Origin: Elgaria multicarinata webbii | Lineage: Eukaryota; Chordata; Lepidosauria; Squamata; Anguidae | Assembly (NCBI RefSeq): GCF_023053635.1 | Contig: NC_086180.1 | Coordinates: 37,376,947 to 37,440,946, forward strand | Reading direction: 5' to 3' | Length of the DNA stretch: 64,000 nucleotides | Shown here: positions 23,476 through 34,670 of the stretch, one piece after another | How positions within the stretch are numbered: the first letter of the stretch is position 1 | How the letters are laid out: the number at the start of each line of letters is the position of its first letter | Translations under genes and position numbers: made by a program | Notes under the pieces: model-generated | What the model was told of the DNA's origin: nothing | Database searches by the model: none | The model's input: only the letters and a program-made list of their open reading frames with translations

Positions 23476-23970
23476 TTTATTTATTTCCTGCCTCTCTCTC
23501 TCTCTCTGGATTGAGGTGGGGAACAACCCCAAACACAATATAATACATAAAATTAGTTAAAAGAGCATATAAAACCAATACAATATTAAAATAACAATCA
23601 CAGCATCTTAAAATTCTTAGGTTTAAAATTCATCTGGGTAGGCCTTCCAGAAAAGTCTAGTCTTTATGGTTGTCTTAAACTCAGAGCGAGCTTTAAGCTG
23701 ATGAATCTCCTCCTTCCACAGTCTGGGGGTGGCAGAAGAAAAGGTCCTCTGGGTAACAGTTGCCAGTCTAGTTGTGACTGACTGGAGCAAACCCTTCCCA
23801 GAGGACCTGATTGTGTGGGGCGGATTGTATGGGAGAAAGCGATCCCACAGGTAACCTGGACCCAAACCATGTAGGTCTTTAAAGGTAATAACCAACCTCT
23901 GTGTTTGCTTAACATCCATCCTGAAACTTTCCCATTGCTCTGTGACATTATAGTTAGTTGGTCTTAATAA
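23434..23970 (-). repeat. L2-like LINE 3' fragment with (ATT)n tail
   Basis: Minus-strand frames give LVITFKDLHGLGPGYLWDRFLPY, then RTFSSATPRLWKE and an FKTTIKTRLFWKAYPDE end. The 3' tail on the minus strand is a pyrimidine-poor GAGAGAGGCAGGAAATAAAT followed by 13 or so ATT units (23434-23474). The tail is of a different type from that of the 15985 element but like that at 35290. Confidence 0.5.
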
Positions 23971-24394
23971 AAGTATTATGCTACTAGGGGTCTTCAAATG
24001 ACCCACTCCTTCATATGTTTACTGAACACAGGAGGGCAGGTGACCATGGCCCAAAGGCTGATGCACCCATTGGCCTTGTTCCCTGGCAGCCATGCTGAAG
24101 CATTAGTATAAAGGGGGCCTATGGGTATACAGATCTAAACCATAGGGGTTCATAACTTCAATATATTGCCCTCATTGAAGAGCCACTAAGCATCATCAGA
24201 GTCCCTGATCAAGCGGAGAGTTCTACTCATGTTGAAGTAAAATGTCCCTTCAGTTCAAGTAAAATTTCCCTTCAATGAACAGCAAAGTCAGGGAAATGAG
24301 GAGCAGGGCCTGGCACACTTGGGGATGTTGGAGGGTGGGGCCAGTATGCACACCCTCATCCCCCCTACACCAGGGTGGGCAGCTTCAGGAAATC

Positions 24395-25041
24395 CGCCTA
24401 GAGATGATTTGGCCATGGTCATACATGCCTTAGCCACATCATATTTGGACTACTGTAACATGCTCTGCATGGGGCTACCTTCAAAAACTGTTCAGAAGCT
24501 GGTTCAGAATGCTGCAACCAGGCTATTGACCAGGGTTGGTTACATGAAGCACAGGACTCGCTTGTTACAACAGCTTCACTAGTTACCAGGCTGTTCCAGG
24601 CAGAATTCAAAGTGCTGGTTATGATCTATGACTTGAGACCAGGCTACCTGAATGACTGGCTGCTTCCATATGAGCTTGCCCGGGTCTTAAGATCTTCAGG
24701 ACAGACCGGTCTTTCAAGAACGCCACATTCAGAAGTACATTTGCTGGCAACACCACTTCTTGGTGGCTGCTCCCTGGCTGTGGAACTCCTACAGGAGGAG
24801 GCTAGGTTCACTTCCTTTCTGCTGTCCTTTCACTGGCAGGCAAAGACCACTTTATTCAAGCAGACCCTTGGTGCATATGTGAGTTTCTTGAGCTGGATGC
24901 TGTTTTTACTCTGCTATTGCTGTGCATTTAATTATTATTTTTATTATGTTTCAATGTATTTGCCTATTGTTGTTTTTATCAGTGATTGTGAGTTGCCTTG
25001 AGTGCCATTTATTTTTGTAGAAAGATGGGATACAAATCAAA

Positions 25042-25076
<35 letters not shown>

Positions 25077-25077
25077 A
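24395..25077 (+). repeat. L2-like LINE 3' fragment
   Basis: Plus-strand translation gives DLAMVIHALATSYLDYCNMLCMGLPSKTVQKL and VQNAATRLLTRVGY, then, after a frame change, FKVLVMIYDLRPGYLNDWLLPYELARVLRSS. The 3' end reads GTGAGTTGCCTTGAG and AAAGATGGGATACAAATC followed by AAAT units to 25077. Confidence 0.5.
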
Positions 25078-26067
25078 GGTAGGGCCAGCCCTGGTGACTA
25101 TCCTTCTGTCCTCATAATGTCAAAATCCTTTTCCTGGATTAATCCATACTGCAGGCCTCTTAATGGGCAAAAAATGAGGTGATTGTGGTAGGGAGATTCT
25201 TAACTATAGTACCATTCAGTAAAGCTTGTCAGACCTAGTTTTCTCTTCGCTTTCAAAAGATCCTGATTTCAAGCTTAGGTCCCAGTCAGGCAGCTGTACA
25301 AAAATGAGATACAAACTCAGTAGATTTATTAGGAGGTGAAATCATAAGATCATTTTAGAAAACCTCAGCATAGATGAGCTCTTTAGAAAATCAAGCTCCA
25401 CCTCTGCTGATATATAAATACATCACTGGTGCATTTGTGTAAATTCTCTTAGTTGAGTTATAGACATAAGGGATAGCATCACCTTCTAACAGTCATTCCA
25501 AGAGAGAGAATGTGTAATGCAAGTTATTGCTCTATGTCAAATTTAAGTCTCAGAATAGTTTAGCCAGGAGGGGGAAAATGCTAAGGAGCCTTTATAAATA
25601 ACTCTTGGAGGCATTTTGCTCACATCTCAAGAGCAGCTAAAATGTAAAATATCTGCCATGTTGCTTGTGGTGTAATAAATATGGTGTAATGTATGGTAAT
25701 CCGAACATTTTATTTCCCCTTCTACAGCATCATTAAAATCCAAGGTGATGGTACCCTTATACATTCTATTGGGCTCTTCCATCACAGAAAAATGTCAAGC
25801 TTGTCTTTGGCAAGGCAAGACCTGCTGTGATCCAGACATGCAGCAGAATCCTGTGATCTAACTCTTGCCTACACTGTACCACATGAGATTGCTGGGAGAT
25901 CACATGTTTCAATACTCCCATCCCCCCGTCTCCCACTCACATAAACATATAAATCCAGTGTGTCAAGAAGACGTATTTACAAAAATCTGTCTGATCTGTT
26001 TGTTTATCATGACCAGTGGATTACTTTTCATGGGAGAGCATTTCCCATTTCTAAAATAGGCAGTGCC
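25078..26067. other. No feature recognised
   Basis: Unassigned, AT-rich, only short frames. Confidence 0.5.
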
Positions 26068-26163
26068 AAAGCTAGTGTGGGGTAGTGTTAGAGTGTTGGA
26101 CTAGGACTCAGGAGATCTGGGTTCTAGTCCCCAGTCCACCATAAAGCTCACTTTGGGCCACTT

Positions 26164-26432
26164 ATTAGCCAAGATGGTGTGTGTTAGGTTGCCAATCCAA
26201 GCCCCACCCCCTTGGCTTCTTATGTTGTCCAAACCCATAGAGGATGGCTTGTTGGGGTGGTTAACAAATTATCCTACAACAGGCCATGGGTTCTGTGTGC
26301 TGGGTTCAGATGACATGAGAAGCTGTGCCCAGCAAGGGTAATTGCAAATCAGCCGGTACACAACCAGCTTGCACAGGGTGGTTAACAAGCCATTGTGGCA
26401 TGTTAACCACCCTGTGATCATGTGAACCGGGT
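26164..26432. mobile_element. Insert within the SINE, with a strong hairpin
   Basis: Interrupts the SINE between GGGCCAC and TCACTGACTCTCAG. It contains GGTTAACAAATTATCC, GGCCATGGGTTC, TGCTGGGTTCAGATGACATG and a near-perfect palindrome at 26372-26416. Related GTTAAC-type sequence occurs near 49085-49115. A non-autonomous DNA element is likely, but terminal repeats are not resolved. Confidence 0.5.
26372..26416. repeat. 45 nt near-perfect palindrome
   Basis: CACAGGGTGGTTAAC (26372-26386) pairs perfectly with GTTAACCACCCTGTG (26402-26416). The 15 nt between them also pair (AGCCA against TGGCA with one mismatch, loop TTG). It is the most stable small hairpin in the left half of the window. Confidence 0.5.
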
Positions 26433-26560
26433 CACTGACTCTCAGCCTAACCTAACTCACTGGGTTGTTGTGAGGATAAATTGAAGAGGAAGAGGATCAT
26501 GTAAACTGTCTTGGGTTCCTTGCAAGAAGAAAAAAGGCAGGATATTAATGTAATAAGAAA

Positions 26561-27853
26561 TAATGATTTTAAAAGCTACCTACTTGGGCTTGAACATCCT
26601 GTCTGTTAACTGGGGCAGGATCTGCACTACTGCCTTTCTAATGGTATTGAAGTGCACTGGCAACTGTTGGGGCCCATGATACAGGGCTTTATCACACCAG
26701 CATTTCATCACACTTTTGTCATGCCTGGTTTGTTGTTTTGCAGTGCAGGACTCACATGACGTCGTGCCTGTCCTGCAGTCAACATTGTCCTGCAGAAAAT
26801 GTTCCCCTCCATTTTCTGGGTTTTCCTAGAGCGGAGAAACTCTGGTTTATTTCCTCCATGCTGGATTAAAGCACCCTCCCACCCCACATGTATTTCTGTT
26901 CTTGTACTATGTCCTTTGTTGGGGATGTGTGCTTTGAAGGGAAGTCTTGCTGATGAAAGAGGAGGGTGGGGTAGTTCTCCTTGTCCAGCATGCCATGTCG
27001 AATGAATAGGCTTGTGCTGACTCAGTTGAACAACAAGAACCAATGAACTGGAGGAAGAAGGAGAAGGGGTGGGGCAGGGTGGAGAGGGAGAGCAAACAAG
27101 TGAAAGGAGAGTTCACTGGTACAGTGGTGATACCATATACACACTTGAAAGGGACCATTAGCTTGACCTGCTAATGAAACAGAGGTGGAAATCACGGAGA
27201 CAAACCAGGAAAAAAAATAGGTGTGATGGAACCCACATTCCATATACTGCTTTCAAACTGCTTTCAAATTCTTATATGCTGCTTGGTGTAGATCTGGCTT
27301 AGGTAGCCAGATGTTAACAAGGACCAGATACAAAAGAAGGCAGGGCTCCTGTAGCTTTAACTGTTGTGATGAAAAGGGGATTTCACCATGTGCTGCATAC
27401 AAATGACACCTGCTGAAATTCCCTTTTCTATACAACTGTTAAAGATATAGGAGCCCTGGCCTTCTTTTCATATGGTCACCCTAGGTAATGGGGCCTGATT
27501 TATAAAGTGGGGGCACATCAGCATTGACAAACAGTGCCGTCCAATAGAGAAGGAAGGGGAAGCTTCAAATGCCCTGAGACAACTGAATCTCAACTGTATG
27601 GAGAATTCAACTCACGTTCAAGCAAGCACAAGTAGAACGCTTCTGCAGAGCTTGCCACTCAACATGGTAAGGCTGGGGGATCTGAGCGGGGATCATGCAC
27701 AGTCCTGTCCCTTTGCCCAGTATTAGCCCGCAAACATTCCAGAGAACATGTGAAGAGGGCTTTTGAATACATATGATATAGGAATGGAATTGACTGCATA
27801 TGTAATACACATAAAGTCCCATTGCTTTGTTTCTTTCAAAAGTGAATCACTTA
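26561..27853. other. No gene recognised
   Basis: Contains GTATTGAAGTGCACTGGC, TTGGGGCCCA near 26640 and CTGCTTGGTGTAGATCTGG near 27275, both related to the MITE at 39432. Otherwise unassigned. Confidence 0.5.
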
Positions 27854-27992
27854 GGGCCCCATCCTATGTATGTTTAGACAGAAAAAAGGTCTAGAATTCC
27901 CAGCATGCCCCCAGCCAACCTTGCAGGCTGGGGCATGCGGGGGGATGTGGTCCTCCCCCGCCCCCCGTCTTAACATGCATAAGATTGGACCT
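27854..27992. mobile_element. TTA-flanked foldback MITE, 139 bp
   Basis: Ends are GGGCCCCATCCTATGTATG and, reversed, AGGTCCAATCTTATGCATG, with TTA at 27851-27853 and 27993-27995. The central part is GC-rich and self-complementary (AGCATGCCCCCAGCC against GGCTGGGGCATGC). Same family as 37573 and 55640. Confidence 0.5.
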
Positions 27993-28885
27993 TTAGAAAG
28001 AAAGAGAGAGAAAAAGGAATCAGAGACTGATTAAATGTAGATTGGGCACTGGGGGCAAGATAACATTTCTTCAGGTCTGGATCTGGTTCATGGGCTTCCA
28101 GCTGGCTGAGCCTGTGATAGATTAACAATAAGTTAGTTTGGCCTAGCTAGCTAATAAGAAAATCATCTGTGTTAAGTATGCCTTGTTTACACAGTTAAAA
28201 GAGAAGAAGGAAGATTACATGAATCCTTAAAACAAGCCTTGCCAAATGCAGAACCCAGTTTATTTACTGAGTTTTAAAACAGCCTCAGCAGCAACAACAC
28301 AAATATAGTCCGAAGCAATGCTAATTTAAAACACTCCATTAAAAACTGTCCAGTGAAAGGTGAATGCAAATTCATTATAGCAGTGGCTTATCTCACAATG
28401 ACGACAAGCCTGGATAATTTTTCTCCAGGAATGACATTTTAAATCCAGGACATTTGATAAAAACAAAAGAATCACATGCCCTTATTCTTTTCACTTTCCT
28501 GCATTTTTTTTTTTAGACAGTTTTCGTTTTTCTCTAAGGATTATGGGATGACTTGTGTGAACTGTTAGAGGAGTTAATTAAAGACAGTTGGAAGGAGGAA
28601 TGGGCACAGTTTTTTCAAAGCTTCTTGTAGAAACGCACACATACACACACACACACTCACTCACACACAACCCCATCATAAGTAATTTAGCTCAGGAAAC
28701 CAGTCTGCACTGCTGGGAATTCTATCTTAATCATTAACATGGCACCGTTGTAAAAGCCACAGGATAACTAGAGGCTTCTTCAGAGATATGCAGTTTAAAT
28801 CCTCCAGGTAATTGAAGGGCAGGAAATCCAACTCAATCCAAACCCATGAGCAAGGATTAACCCACTAGAGCATGTACTTGTATGT

Positions 28886-29015
28886 ATATTTATTGAAAAT
28901 ATTTATATTCCACTTCCCATTTAAAAATAATAATAATCCCACAGCACTTTGGAATAAATTATAAAAGAATAAAATGCAAAAATATAAATTGCAAGGCTAT
29001 GTAAGACAAAGTTTA
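28886..29015 (-). repeat. LINE 3' tail fragment
   Basis: Plus-strand TTTATTGAAAATATTTATATTCCACTTCCCATTT, seen on the minus strand as AAATGGGAAGTGGAATATAAAT, is the same 3' end as the LINE at 60930. Coding sequence is not preserved. Confidence 0.5.
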
Positions 29016-29404
29016 AAACATTTGTGTGTAGGGGGGCTTTTCTATACAAGGCATTTATCATGTGCTCTTTTCCCCCCTACACATAGTTGTATACAGGTTC
29101 TTTAGACAATATTGTGATCCTCCAGTTTTGCTCATTGTTCAAAGAGCACTTTCCACAAGTTATTTTAGAGAAAGGAAAGTGCAGTACTTAATTGTAAAAG
29201 TGAAAGGAAATACTTTTTTAGTATATTTGTGCTATTCCACTATACCATAGTGCCACCTAGAGGTTATGTAGCAGAAAAGCAGGAAAGGATATGCTCTTTC
29301 TGTAGTGCCCGGATACAATGAAACTGAAAGTAGATCCAATGGATTAACAGTGGATTAACAGTCTTGTGTAGAAAAACTATGTGTGTATGTGTACCACACA
29401 TTCA

Positions 29405-29407
<3 letters not shown>

Positions 29408-29459
<52 letters not shown>

Positions 29460-29460
29460 A
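29408..29460 (+). repeat. (TC)n(AC)n compound microsatellite
   Basis: About 13 TC units then 13 AC units. Confidence 0.5.
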
Positions 29461-30183
29461 GGAGTTAATCTTTGGGAACAGTATTGAATACAAGATTTGG
29501 GAATCTTATTAATCCTCAGATGATTATCATTAACAATTGGAAATGAAAATTGAACACAAACTCAAGTCTCCCAGATATTGAGAATCCCAAGGGTCTTCTG
29601 CATACAGAACCAAAGATTCATTCAAGGTACCAACTTAAGTTGTGCACTCCCTGCCTGAAGTTGCACACTCCTGGCTTATTGGGATGCTCTGTGCATGGAC
29701 ACTTTGTCTGCAGTTTGGGTGGATCATGTGTTACTTATTTAAACCTCGCATGACATTACACTCAGGGAATTATCTCCCATGGAACTTCAACACTAGGTTT
29801 TTAGATTCCCTTGCTGCTTCCCCCCATTGCAGCTTTCCATCCTTTGTACCCTTTGTGCTGCATCTATGGCAAGGGAGGATTTCTGCAGCAAAAGGTAATA
29901 AAGAGATAAATAAACGTCATGATGGAAAACTTGGCATCTCACTCTTGCCAGCACATTTCTGTCTACTGGCTCCACAATGACTGAATGGTGCCAAAAGGAA
30001 AGAAAAACGTAAAAAACAAAAAGCCAACTGATGTAGCCTGCAGCCAAGGCATTCTGAAAACAGGCCATAGTGATCTGTTTTTATTGTACACCTTCATCTT
30101 TTTCTTGATAGTTCCTCACTGCTTGGACTAGAATTATATGAGCATCTGCAGAGATAAGAGGAGACAAAATAAACAATATCTTC

Positions 30184-30185
<2 letters not shown>

Positions 30186-30217
<32 letters not shown>
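30186..30217 (+). repeat. (AC)n microsatellite
   Basis: About 16 AC units. Confidence 0.5.
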
Positions 30218-30219
<2 letters not shown>

Positions 30220-30465
30220 AGATGGAGCCCTTTACAGCATTCTTAAACACACCTCTCTACCCAGAGAGAAGGATGGAATTGAGAAGGATGACCGTCTCCA
30301 TAGGTAGGGGAGGGGGACTGACTGTGTGTAGCTGCTGTGCCTGGGTGCAAGTGGATTGTTGCTTTAGAATTTAGGGTTCAGTCATTATCTTCTGACCTAG
30401 TGTTGAATATGATGGATTCAGGGTATTCGTTAAATAACAGCAAGTAAATAGACCCGTAATGAATA

Positions 30466-30507
30466 TTTGTGCATCTTGAATATTCGCAAATATTCAAGAT
30501 GCACAAA
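30466..30507. repeat. Perfect 19 bp hairpin with 4 nt loop
   Basis: TTTGTGCATCTTGAATATT (30466-30484), loop CGCA, then its exact reverse complement (30489-30507). After one mismatch, three more bases pair outside. It lies beside an AT-rich region with a degenerate tandem array. Confidence 0.5.
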
Positions 30508-30691
30508 CATTTTCAATGCCCCTACTCATGTTTTGAATGTGAAATACTGAATTCCAAACTCAAATGTTCATGTTAAACGTGATATGTCACTTCAAAATTT
30601 ACAATTCAAATATTTCAGTTGTGTTTACATCTCTTTAATTGTTTTGACAGGTGAGAAGTATGAAAATTGTTATCTAGCAAAAACTAAACTA

Positions 30692-30850
30692 TTTGCATGT
30701 CAGTTATCAAATACAGTCAAATATTAAATAGTATTGCAGGTCAGCCATTAAATATCATTGCATGTCAACTATAAAATACTATCAGATATCAAAAACAGAA
30801 ATGATATATCATAGGATGTCAAATATAGGCATCAAATATTCAACCATTAG
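30692..30850. repeat. Degenerate tandem array, about 4 units
   Basis: Four units open with TTGCATGTCAG, TTGCAGGTCAG, TTGCATGTCAA and TAGGATGTCAA, each followed by (A/T)TATNAAATA-type sequence, with unit lengths from about 24 to 54 bp. It is too irregular for CRISPR and too short for a satellite; an old minisatellite fits best. Confidence 0.5.
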
Positions 30851-32195
30851 GCAAATGCTGGAATATTCAGAGGATATTTTACATTGGCATTTGTAGAGAA
30901 AAAATCCTAAAGAGAATGTTTGGAAGAAAATGTGCTTCATGCAGTCACCCCTCTCTGCCCATTACTATCACAAAAAAGAAGCAGGATGTACAAAGCCCTG
31001 GCAAAGCAACATCATTTTCTTTTAATGTAAGAGATGCCCTTAGTTTCTTCACTTCATGGGATAACTTTCCAACCCTCGGCTTTTCCCACAAAGTACACTA
31101 ATCCCTAAGAGGTTTCATGTAGATAAAACCTATGGCAGCCAAACTGACAATATTTTTGTCCCTCACAAATAGTGGACTCGAGACATTCTGTCAGCTTTGA
31201 TCAAAAGCTCATGAACATTCCATGCCATCACACCAACCCAACTGATTGGCGTCAGAGGCTTTATCGCCAACAGGTGCAATACACTGAATTGTTGCTCAAC
31301 TGGGGATTGAACATAATTCTAATTTTTCAATGTTCAATGTTTCCACAGAAGGCAAGTTCTCATGAGACATCATGTCTACCCTACTGAAAGCATGGTCATC
31401 AATACATTCTGAATCTGGATTTGGTTTCAGACAATACAACTCTATCCAGTAAGCTTAAAGCAATATATGTGGCATCTGATTCATGCAACTGGTGACATAC
31501 AACATGTACGTTTCAATCAGAAGAGATAATATAGTACATGCAAACTGGAAAACAAGCCCAATCTATGTCTTTGTGATTCCCCAGATCATTTCTCTTGGCT
31601 ACCAGTATTTCTATGGCTTAAGATGAACAAACACACACTCCGCTTCATTGAGATCCTCCTTTTTATCTCTGCAACAGCTGCTTACTAGTCTAAGCAGTAA
31701 TCAATAGTATTACCCTGGGTTTGTTTTCAAGAAAAATAATCTCTGCCTTTACTGCAAACATGGCTTTGAACAGATCTTTCAGGATTAAACTGGCAGTTTG
31801 AAAGAAGTGTATGTATTGGTTTGGCTTCTCCAAAACAACATAATCATAGAGGGAATTTTGCCAAAAGCTGATAACTAGCTATCCTCAAAAGAAAGCAGAA
31901 TGTACCTCAGTACACACCTGCCTGAAGAGCCACAGGAGAGAAGAGCGAGTTTCAAGTTGCTCTATTCCTGTGGCTCCTATGCTTTCCATTCATGTGGCTA
32001 CACAAAGGCATTTTTGCCCTGGGGCAAGTATGTAGCAACCATCAGTGGTGGCAACAAGGGACACTGACCTACAAGTGTCACTCGTCTTGAAAGCTTCCTC
32101 CATCTTCCCAACAATTATGGATAGCAAGGTTTGAGGTGGAACCCATGGGTTTGCGAACCAAGGCTGAACATGCCATATACAGTATTGCATTATAC

Positions 32196-32272
32196 CAGCC
32201 TTCTTCCCATCTGGTACCCTTCAGATGTGTTGGACTCCAGCTCCCATTATCTGCAGACAGCATGGCCAGTGT
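32196..32272. repeat. hAT-like foldback MITE, left half
   Basis: CAGCCTTCTTCCCATCTGG, TACCCTTCAGATGTGTTGG, ACTCCAGCTCCCATTATC, ACAGCATGGCCAGTG match the left arm and centre of the 50066 element; the right arm is missing. Confidence 0.5.
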
Positions 32273-32640
32273 AAATATAATTGAGCTGAAAGTACATCTT
32301 AAGCATGTTAAAGGCTGAAAAAATTAAGGAGACAGGGACAATCAAATTTGGTGCTATTTCACAGAATTGAACCCATTGGATCATGTAATGTAAGGATCAA
32401 CTGGTGGGTCTCTGAGAATTAAATATGTCCATCTCCTTCCTCTCCAGTTGCCATCTCAGAGAATGGAGATGGTGGATTCATCCATGTATGGGATTTGGGG
32501 CTGCCAGTGTTTGATGTGCTGGCTTATTTTTGAAGACTGGGGGAAGCCAGAGGTTCATAGAGGTATTCCAGTAAAACTACTTGCCAACTATAGTTGTTTT
32601 CAAACCCTCTACCTAGAGCAAGGTCATTTGCTACCTAAAT

Positions 32641-32749
32641 CAGACTTCTCCAACCAATTCCCATCAGCCCTGACCAGCATGGCCAATGGTCAGGGATGCT
32701 GGGAATTTTAGCCCAAAATGTCTGGAGGACACCAAGTTGGAAAAGGCTG
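32641..32749. mobile_element. hAT-like MITE with 8 bp duplication, 109 bp
   Basis: Ends are CAGACTTCTCCAACC and GTTGGAAAAGGCTG (inverted repeats). The interior is CCATCAGCCCTGACCAGC, ATGGCCAATGGTCAGGGATG, GTCTGGAGGACACC. Flanks ACCTAAAT (32633-32640) and ACCTAAAG (32750-32757) match at 7 of 8 bases. It is the cleanest target-site duplication of this family in the window. Confidence 0.5.
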
Positions 32750-33339
32750 ACCTAAAGAATATGGAGTGAATAGTTGACTAGCCATTTAGTTCCTATGTAG
32801 TTCTTTCTTTTGCTGACTGTTTTTATAGCTAATGGTCAGCAATTGTTCAATGCAACATCAAGACATATCTAAAATGTAAAACCTAAAGGCTAAAGTATGT
32901 CATACACCGGAGAGCATGAATGACTTTTCTTTAAAGAATTCATGGATGGGGATGGGGGCGGGGGCGGGGAATTGGATAGAAACCATTGCAGTTGTGAAAG
33001 GAGGGAAATGAACCCCATCCTGTGCTACTTTCCTGATCGACTCCTCCCATGCCCAGTCTTTATAGCCCTACTGGTGTGGGGGTTGGAAATAGGAGACAGA
33101 AAACAGGTACCCCTGTTGTGTCTGTCTTGTTTCCCTGACAGGACTAACAGGAACTTGGAGGAGGCATTTTGATCAGGAAAATGGTAATGGTAAAATTAAA
33201 TATTTTGTATGTAACATGCAGCTGGGCACCAAATCTATCTTCACTGCTTCTCATTCAGTCCTGAATGAATACAGAACAACGATTCACCCTTATGCTATAT
33301 TTTGAAAACCATCTACAGTTGCATCCTCATTTACACTGC

Positions 33340-33515
33340 CTATACAGGTCTACTCAGAAGTAAGCCCTGTTGGGTTCAATAGGACTTACTTCCAGGTGAG
33401 TATAGGAGTGCAGCTTTACAGTGAAATCCCTATGCCTATTCTGAAATAAGTCACATTGAGTTCAATGGGGCTGACTCACAGAATAGGGTTACAGCCTTAG
33501 GGCACAATCCTATTG
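33340..33515. repeat. GCAATCCTAT-type foldback repeats, two copies
   Basis: CTACTCAGAAGTAAGCCCTG, TTGGGTTCAATAGGACTTAC, TTCCAGGTGAGTATAGGAG is one foldback copy. AATCCCTATGCC, TCTGAAATAAGTCACATTGAG, TTCAATGGGGCTGACTCACAG, AATAGGGTTACAGCC is a second, directly after it. A short perfect palindrome GGGCACAATC / GATTGTGCCC follows at 33502-33525. Confidence 0.5.
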
Positions 33516-33950
33516 ATTGTGCCCTCAATGATTAGAGGCCCCTGAACTCAGAAGCTCCCAATTATCCAATGGAGGGCAGGAGGAGTGGCAGAAGCATCTG
33601 CCCCTCCCCATCCTCCTCCCCTGTATGTTTTGCTAGTAGGGCTTTTTTGCCTGTCTAGCAGCAGTGCTTCAGAGGGGGAGGGAGGAGGCTGAAAGAGGCT
33701 CAGGAAAGCTGATACCATGGCTTCTTTGGTTTCCTTCCCTCTCTGCCCACTGAAAAACCCCTTTTCTTTTCTCCAAGGTTGCTTTTCTAACCTCGTAGGG
33801 CATCCGGCATGGTTCTTTCTACTCTGATTGTGAGGGGCAGGATTGGGTTTTTTTTCCTCCAACTCCCCCTTCCAAAGTTGGAGTGTTTTCTTCAACCCCG
33901 GAAGGGGGAATCTTCAATATCTTATGGCCCCCTCAGACAATGTCCAGGGA

Positions 33951-34325
33951 ACATAGAACATAAGGAAGAGCCATGCTGGATCAGACCAAGGGTCCATCTA
34001 GTCACACAGTGGGCAACCAGCTGTTGATGGAAACCCACAAGCAGGACGGAAAACCCACAAGCAGGGCAGCACCCTGCTACCCAGGTTCTCCACCAACTAG
34101 CATCCATAGACATACTGCCTCTGATACTGGAGGTAGCATATATATCTGTTAGGACTAATAGTCCTTGATAGCCTTCTCCTCCAGGAATTTATCCAACCCC
34201 CTTGGCCATCACTACATCTTGTGGTAGTGAATTCCATAGATAAACTATGCACTCGTGTGAAGAAGTGCATAGTTAAACTCCCTTTCATCTGTCCTGAATC
34301 TCCCACCAATCAGCTTCACGGGTAT
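33951..34325 (+). repeat. Interspersed repeat, GAGCCATGCTGGATCAG family, copy 3
   Basis: AACATAAGGAAGAGCCATGC, TGGATCAGACCAAGGGTCC, a duplicated AAACCCACAAGCAGG unit, CACCAACTAGCATCC, ACTGGAGGTAGCATATATATC, GTGAATTCCATAGATAAACTATG and CCACCAATCAGCTTCACGGG. It is the longest of the four copies. Confidence 0.5.
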
Positions 34326-34626
34326 TAATGGAGGGAGAGAAAAATGTCTTCCTATCCACTTTCTCCAATTGCTCCCTCCATCTCTTTCAATGCCAGCTTC
34401 TTATATATTTGAAAGAAGTAAAAAGTATTGCAAGAACATTGACAGTAAGGCAGTCTGACATCATCTGGCAATTTTTTTTATGCCTTGTTGTCACTTACAA
34501 AAACCAGGCCTCTTGGAATAAAATAGAAACATTTTTTAAACCTATCCATGGTTATTATTTGCAATAGACACAGGCTTTCTTGGTCAAAGGAGAGCTCAAA
34601 AAACATAAAAATAAACCTTCCAGACA

Positions 34627-34670
34627 TTTCTTCTTCTTCTTCTTCTTCTTCTTCTTCTTCTTCTTCTTCT
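34627..34670 (+). repeat. (TTC)n microsatellite
   Basis: About 14 perfect TTC units, a pure polypyrimidine strand; GAA/TTC tracts can form triplex DNA. Confidence 0.5.

Larger units (their letters stand above)
26068..26560 (+). repeat. tRNA-derived CORE/MIR-like SINE, split by a later insert
   Basis: The head reads TAGTGTTAGAGTGTTGGAC, GGACTCAGGAGATCTGGG and TTCTAGTCCCC (box-B-like), then CCATAAAGCTCACTTTGGGCC. The body resumes at about 26436 with CTCAGCCTAACCTAACTC, ACTGGGTTGTTGTGAGGAT (a hallmark of MIR/CORE SINEs) and ends GGCAGGATATTAATGTAATAAG. About 270 bp of unrelated sequence (26164-26432) separate the halves. Confidence 0.5.
29461..32195. other. No gene recognised outside the listed repeats
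   Basis: Holds the AC array, the 30466 hairpin and the 30692 tandem array. The 112-codon frame at 29642-29980 lacks any recognisable domain. Confidence 0.5.

Noticed and set aside
30466-30507. microRNA precursor
   Set aside because: The stem is 19 bp plus 3, perfectly paired with a 4 nt loop, shorter than typical precursors; no further support.
30692-30850. CRISPR-like array
   Set aside because: Repeats are degenerate and spacing is irregular, and the DNA is vertebrate.
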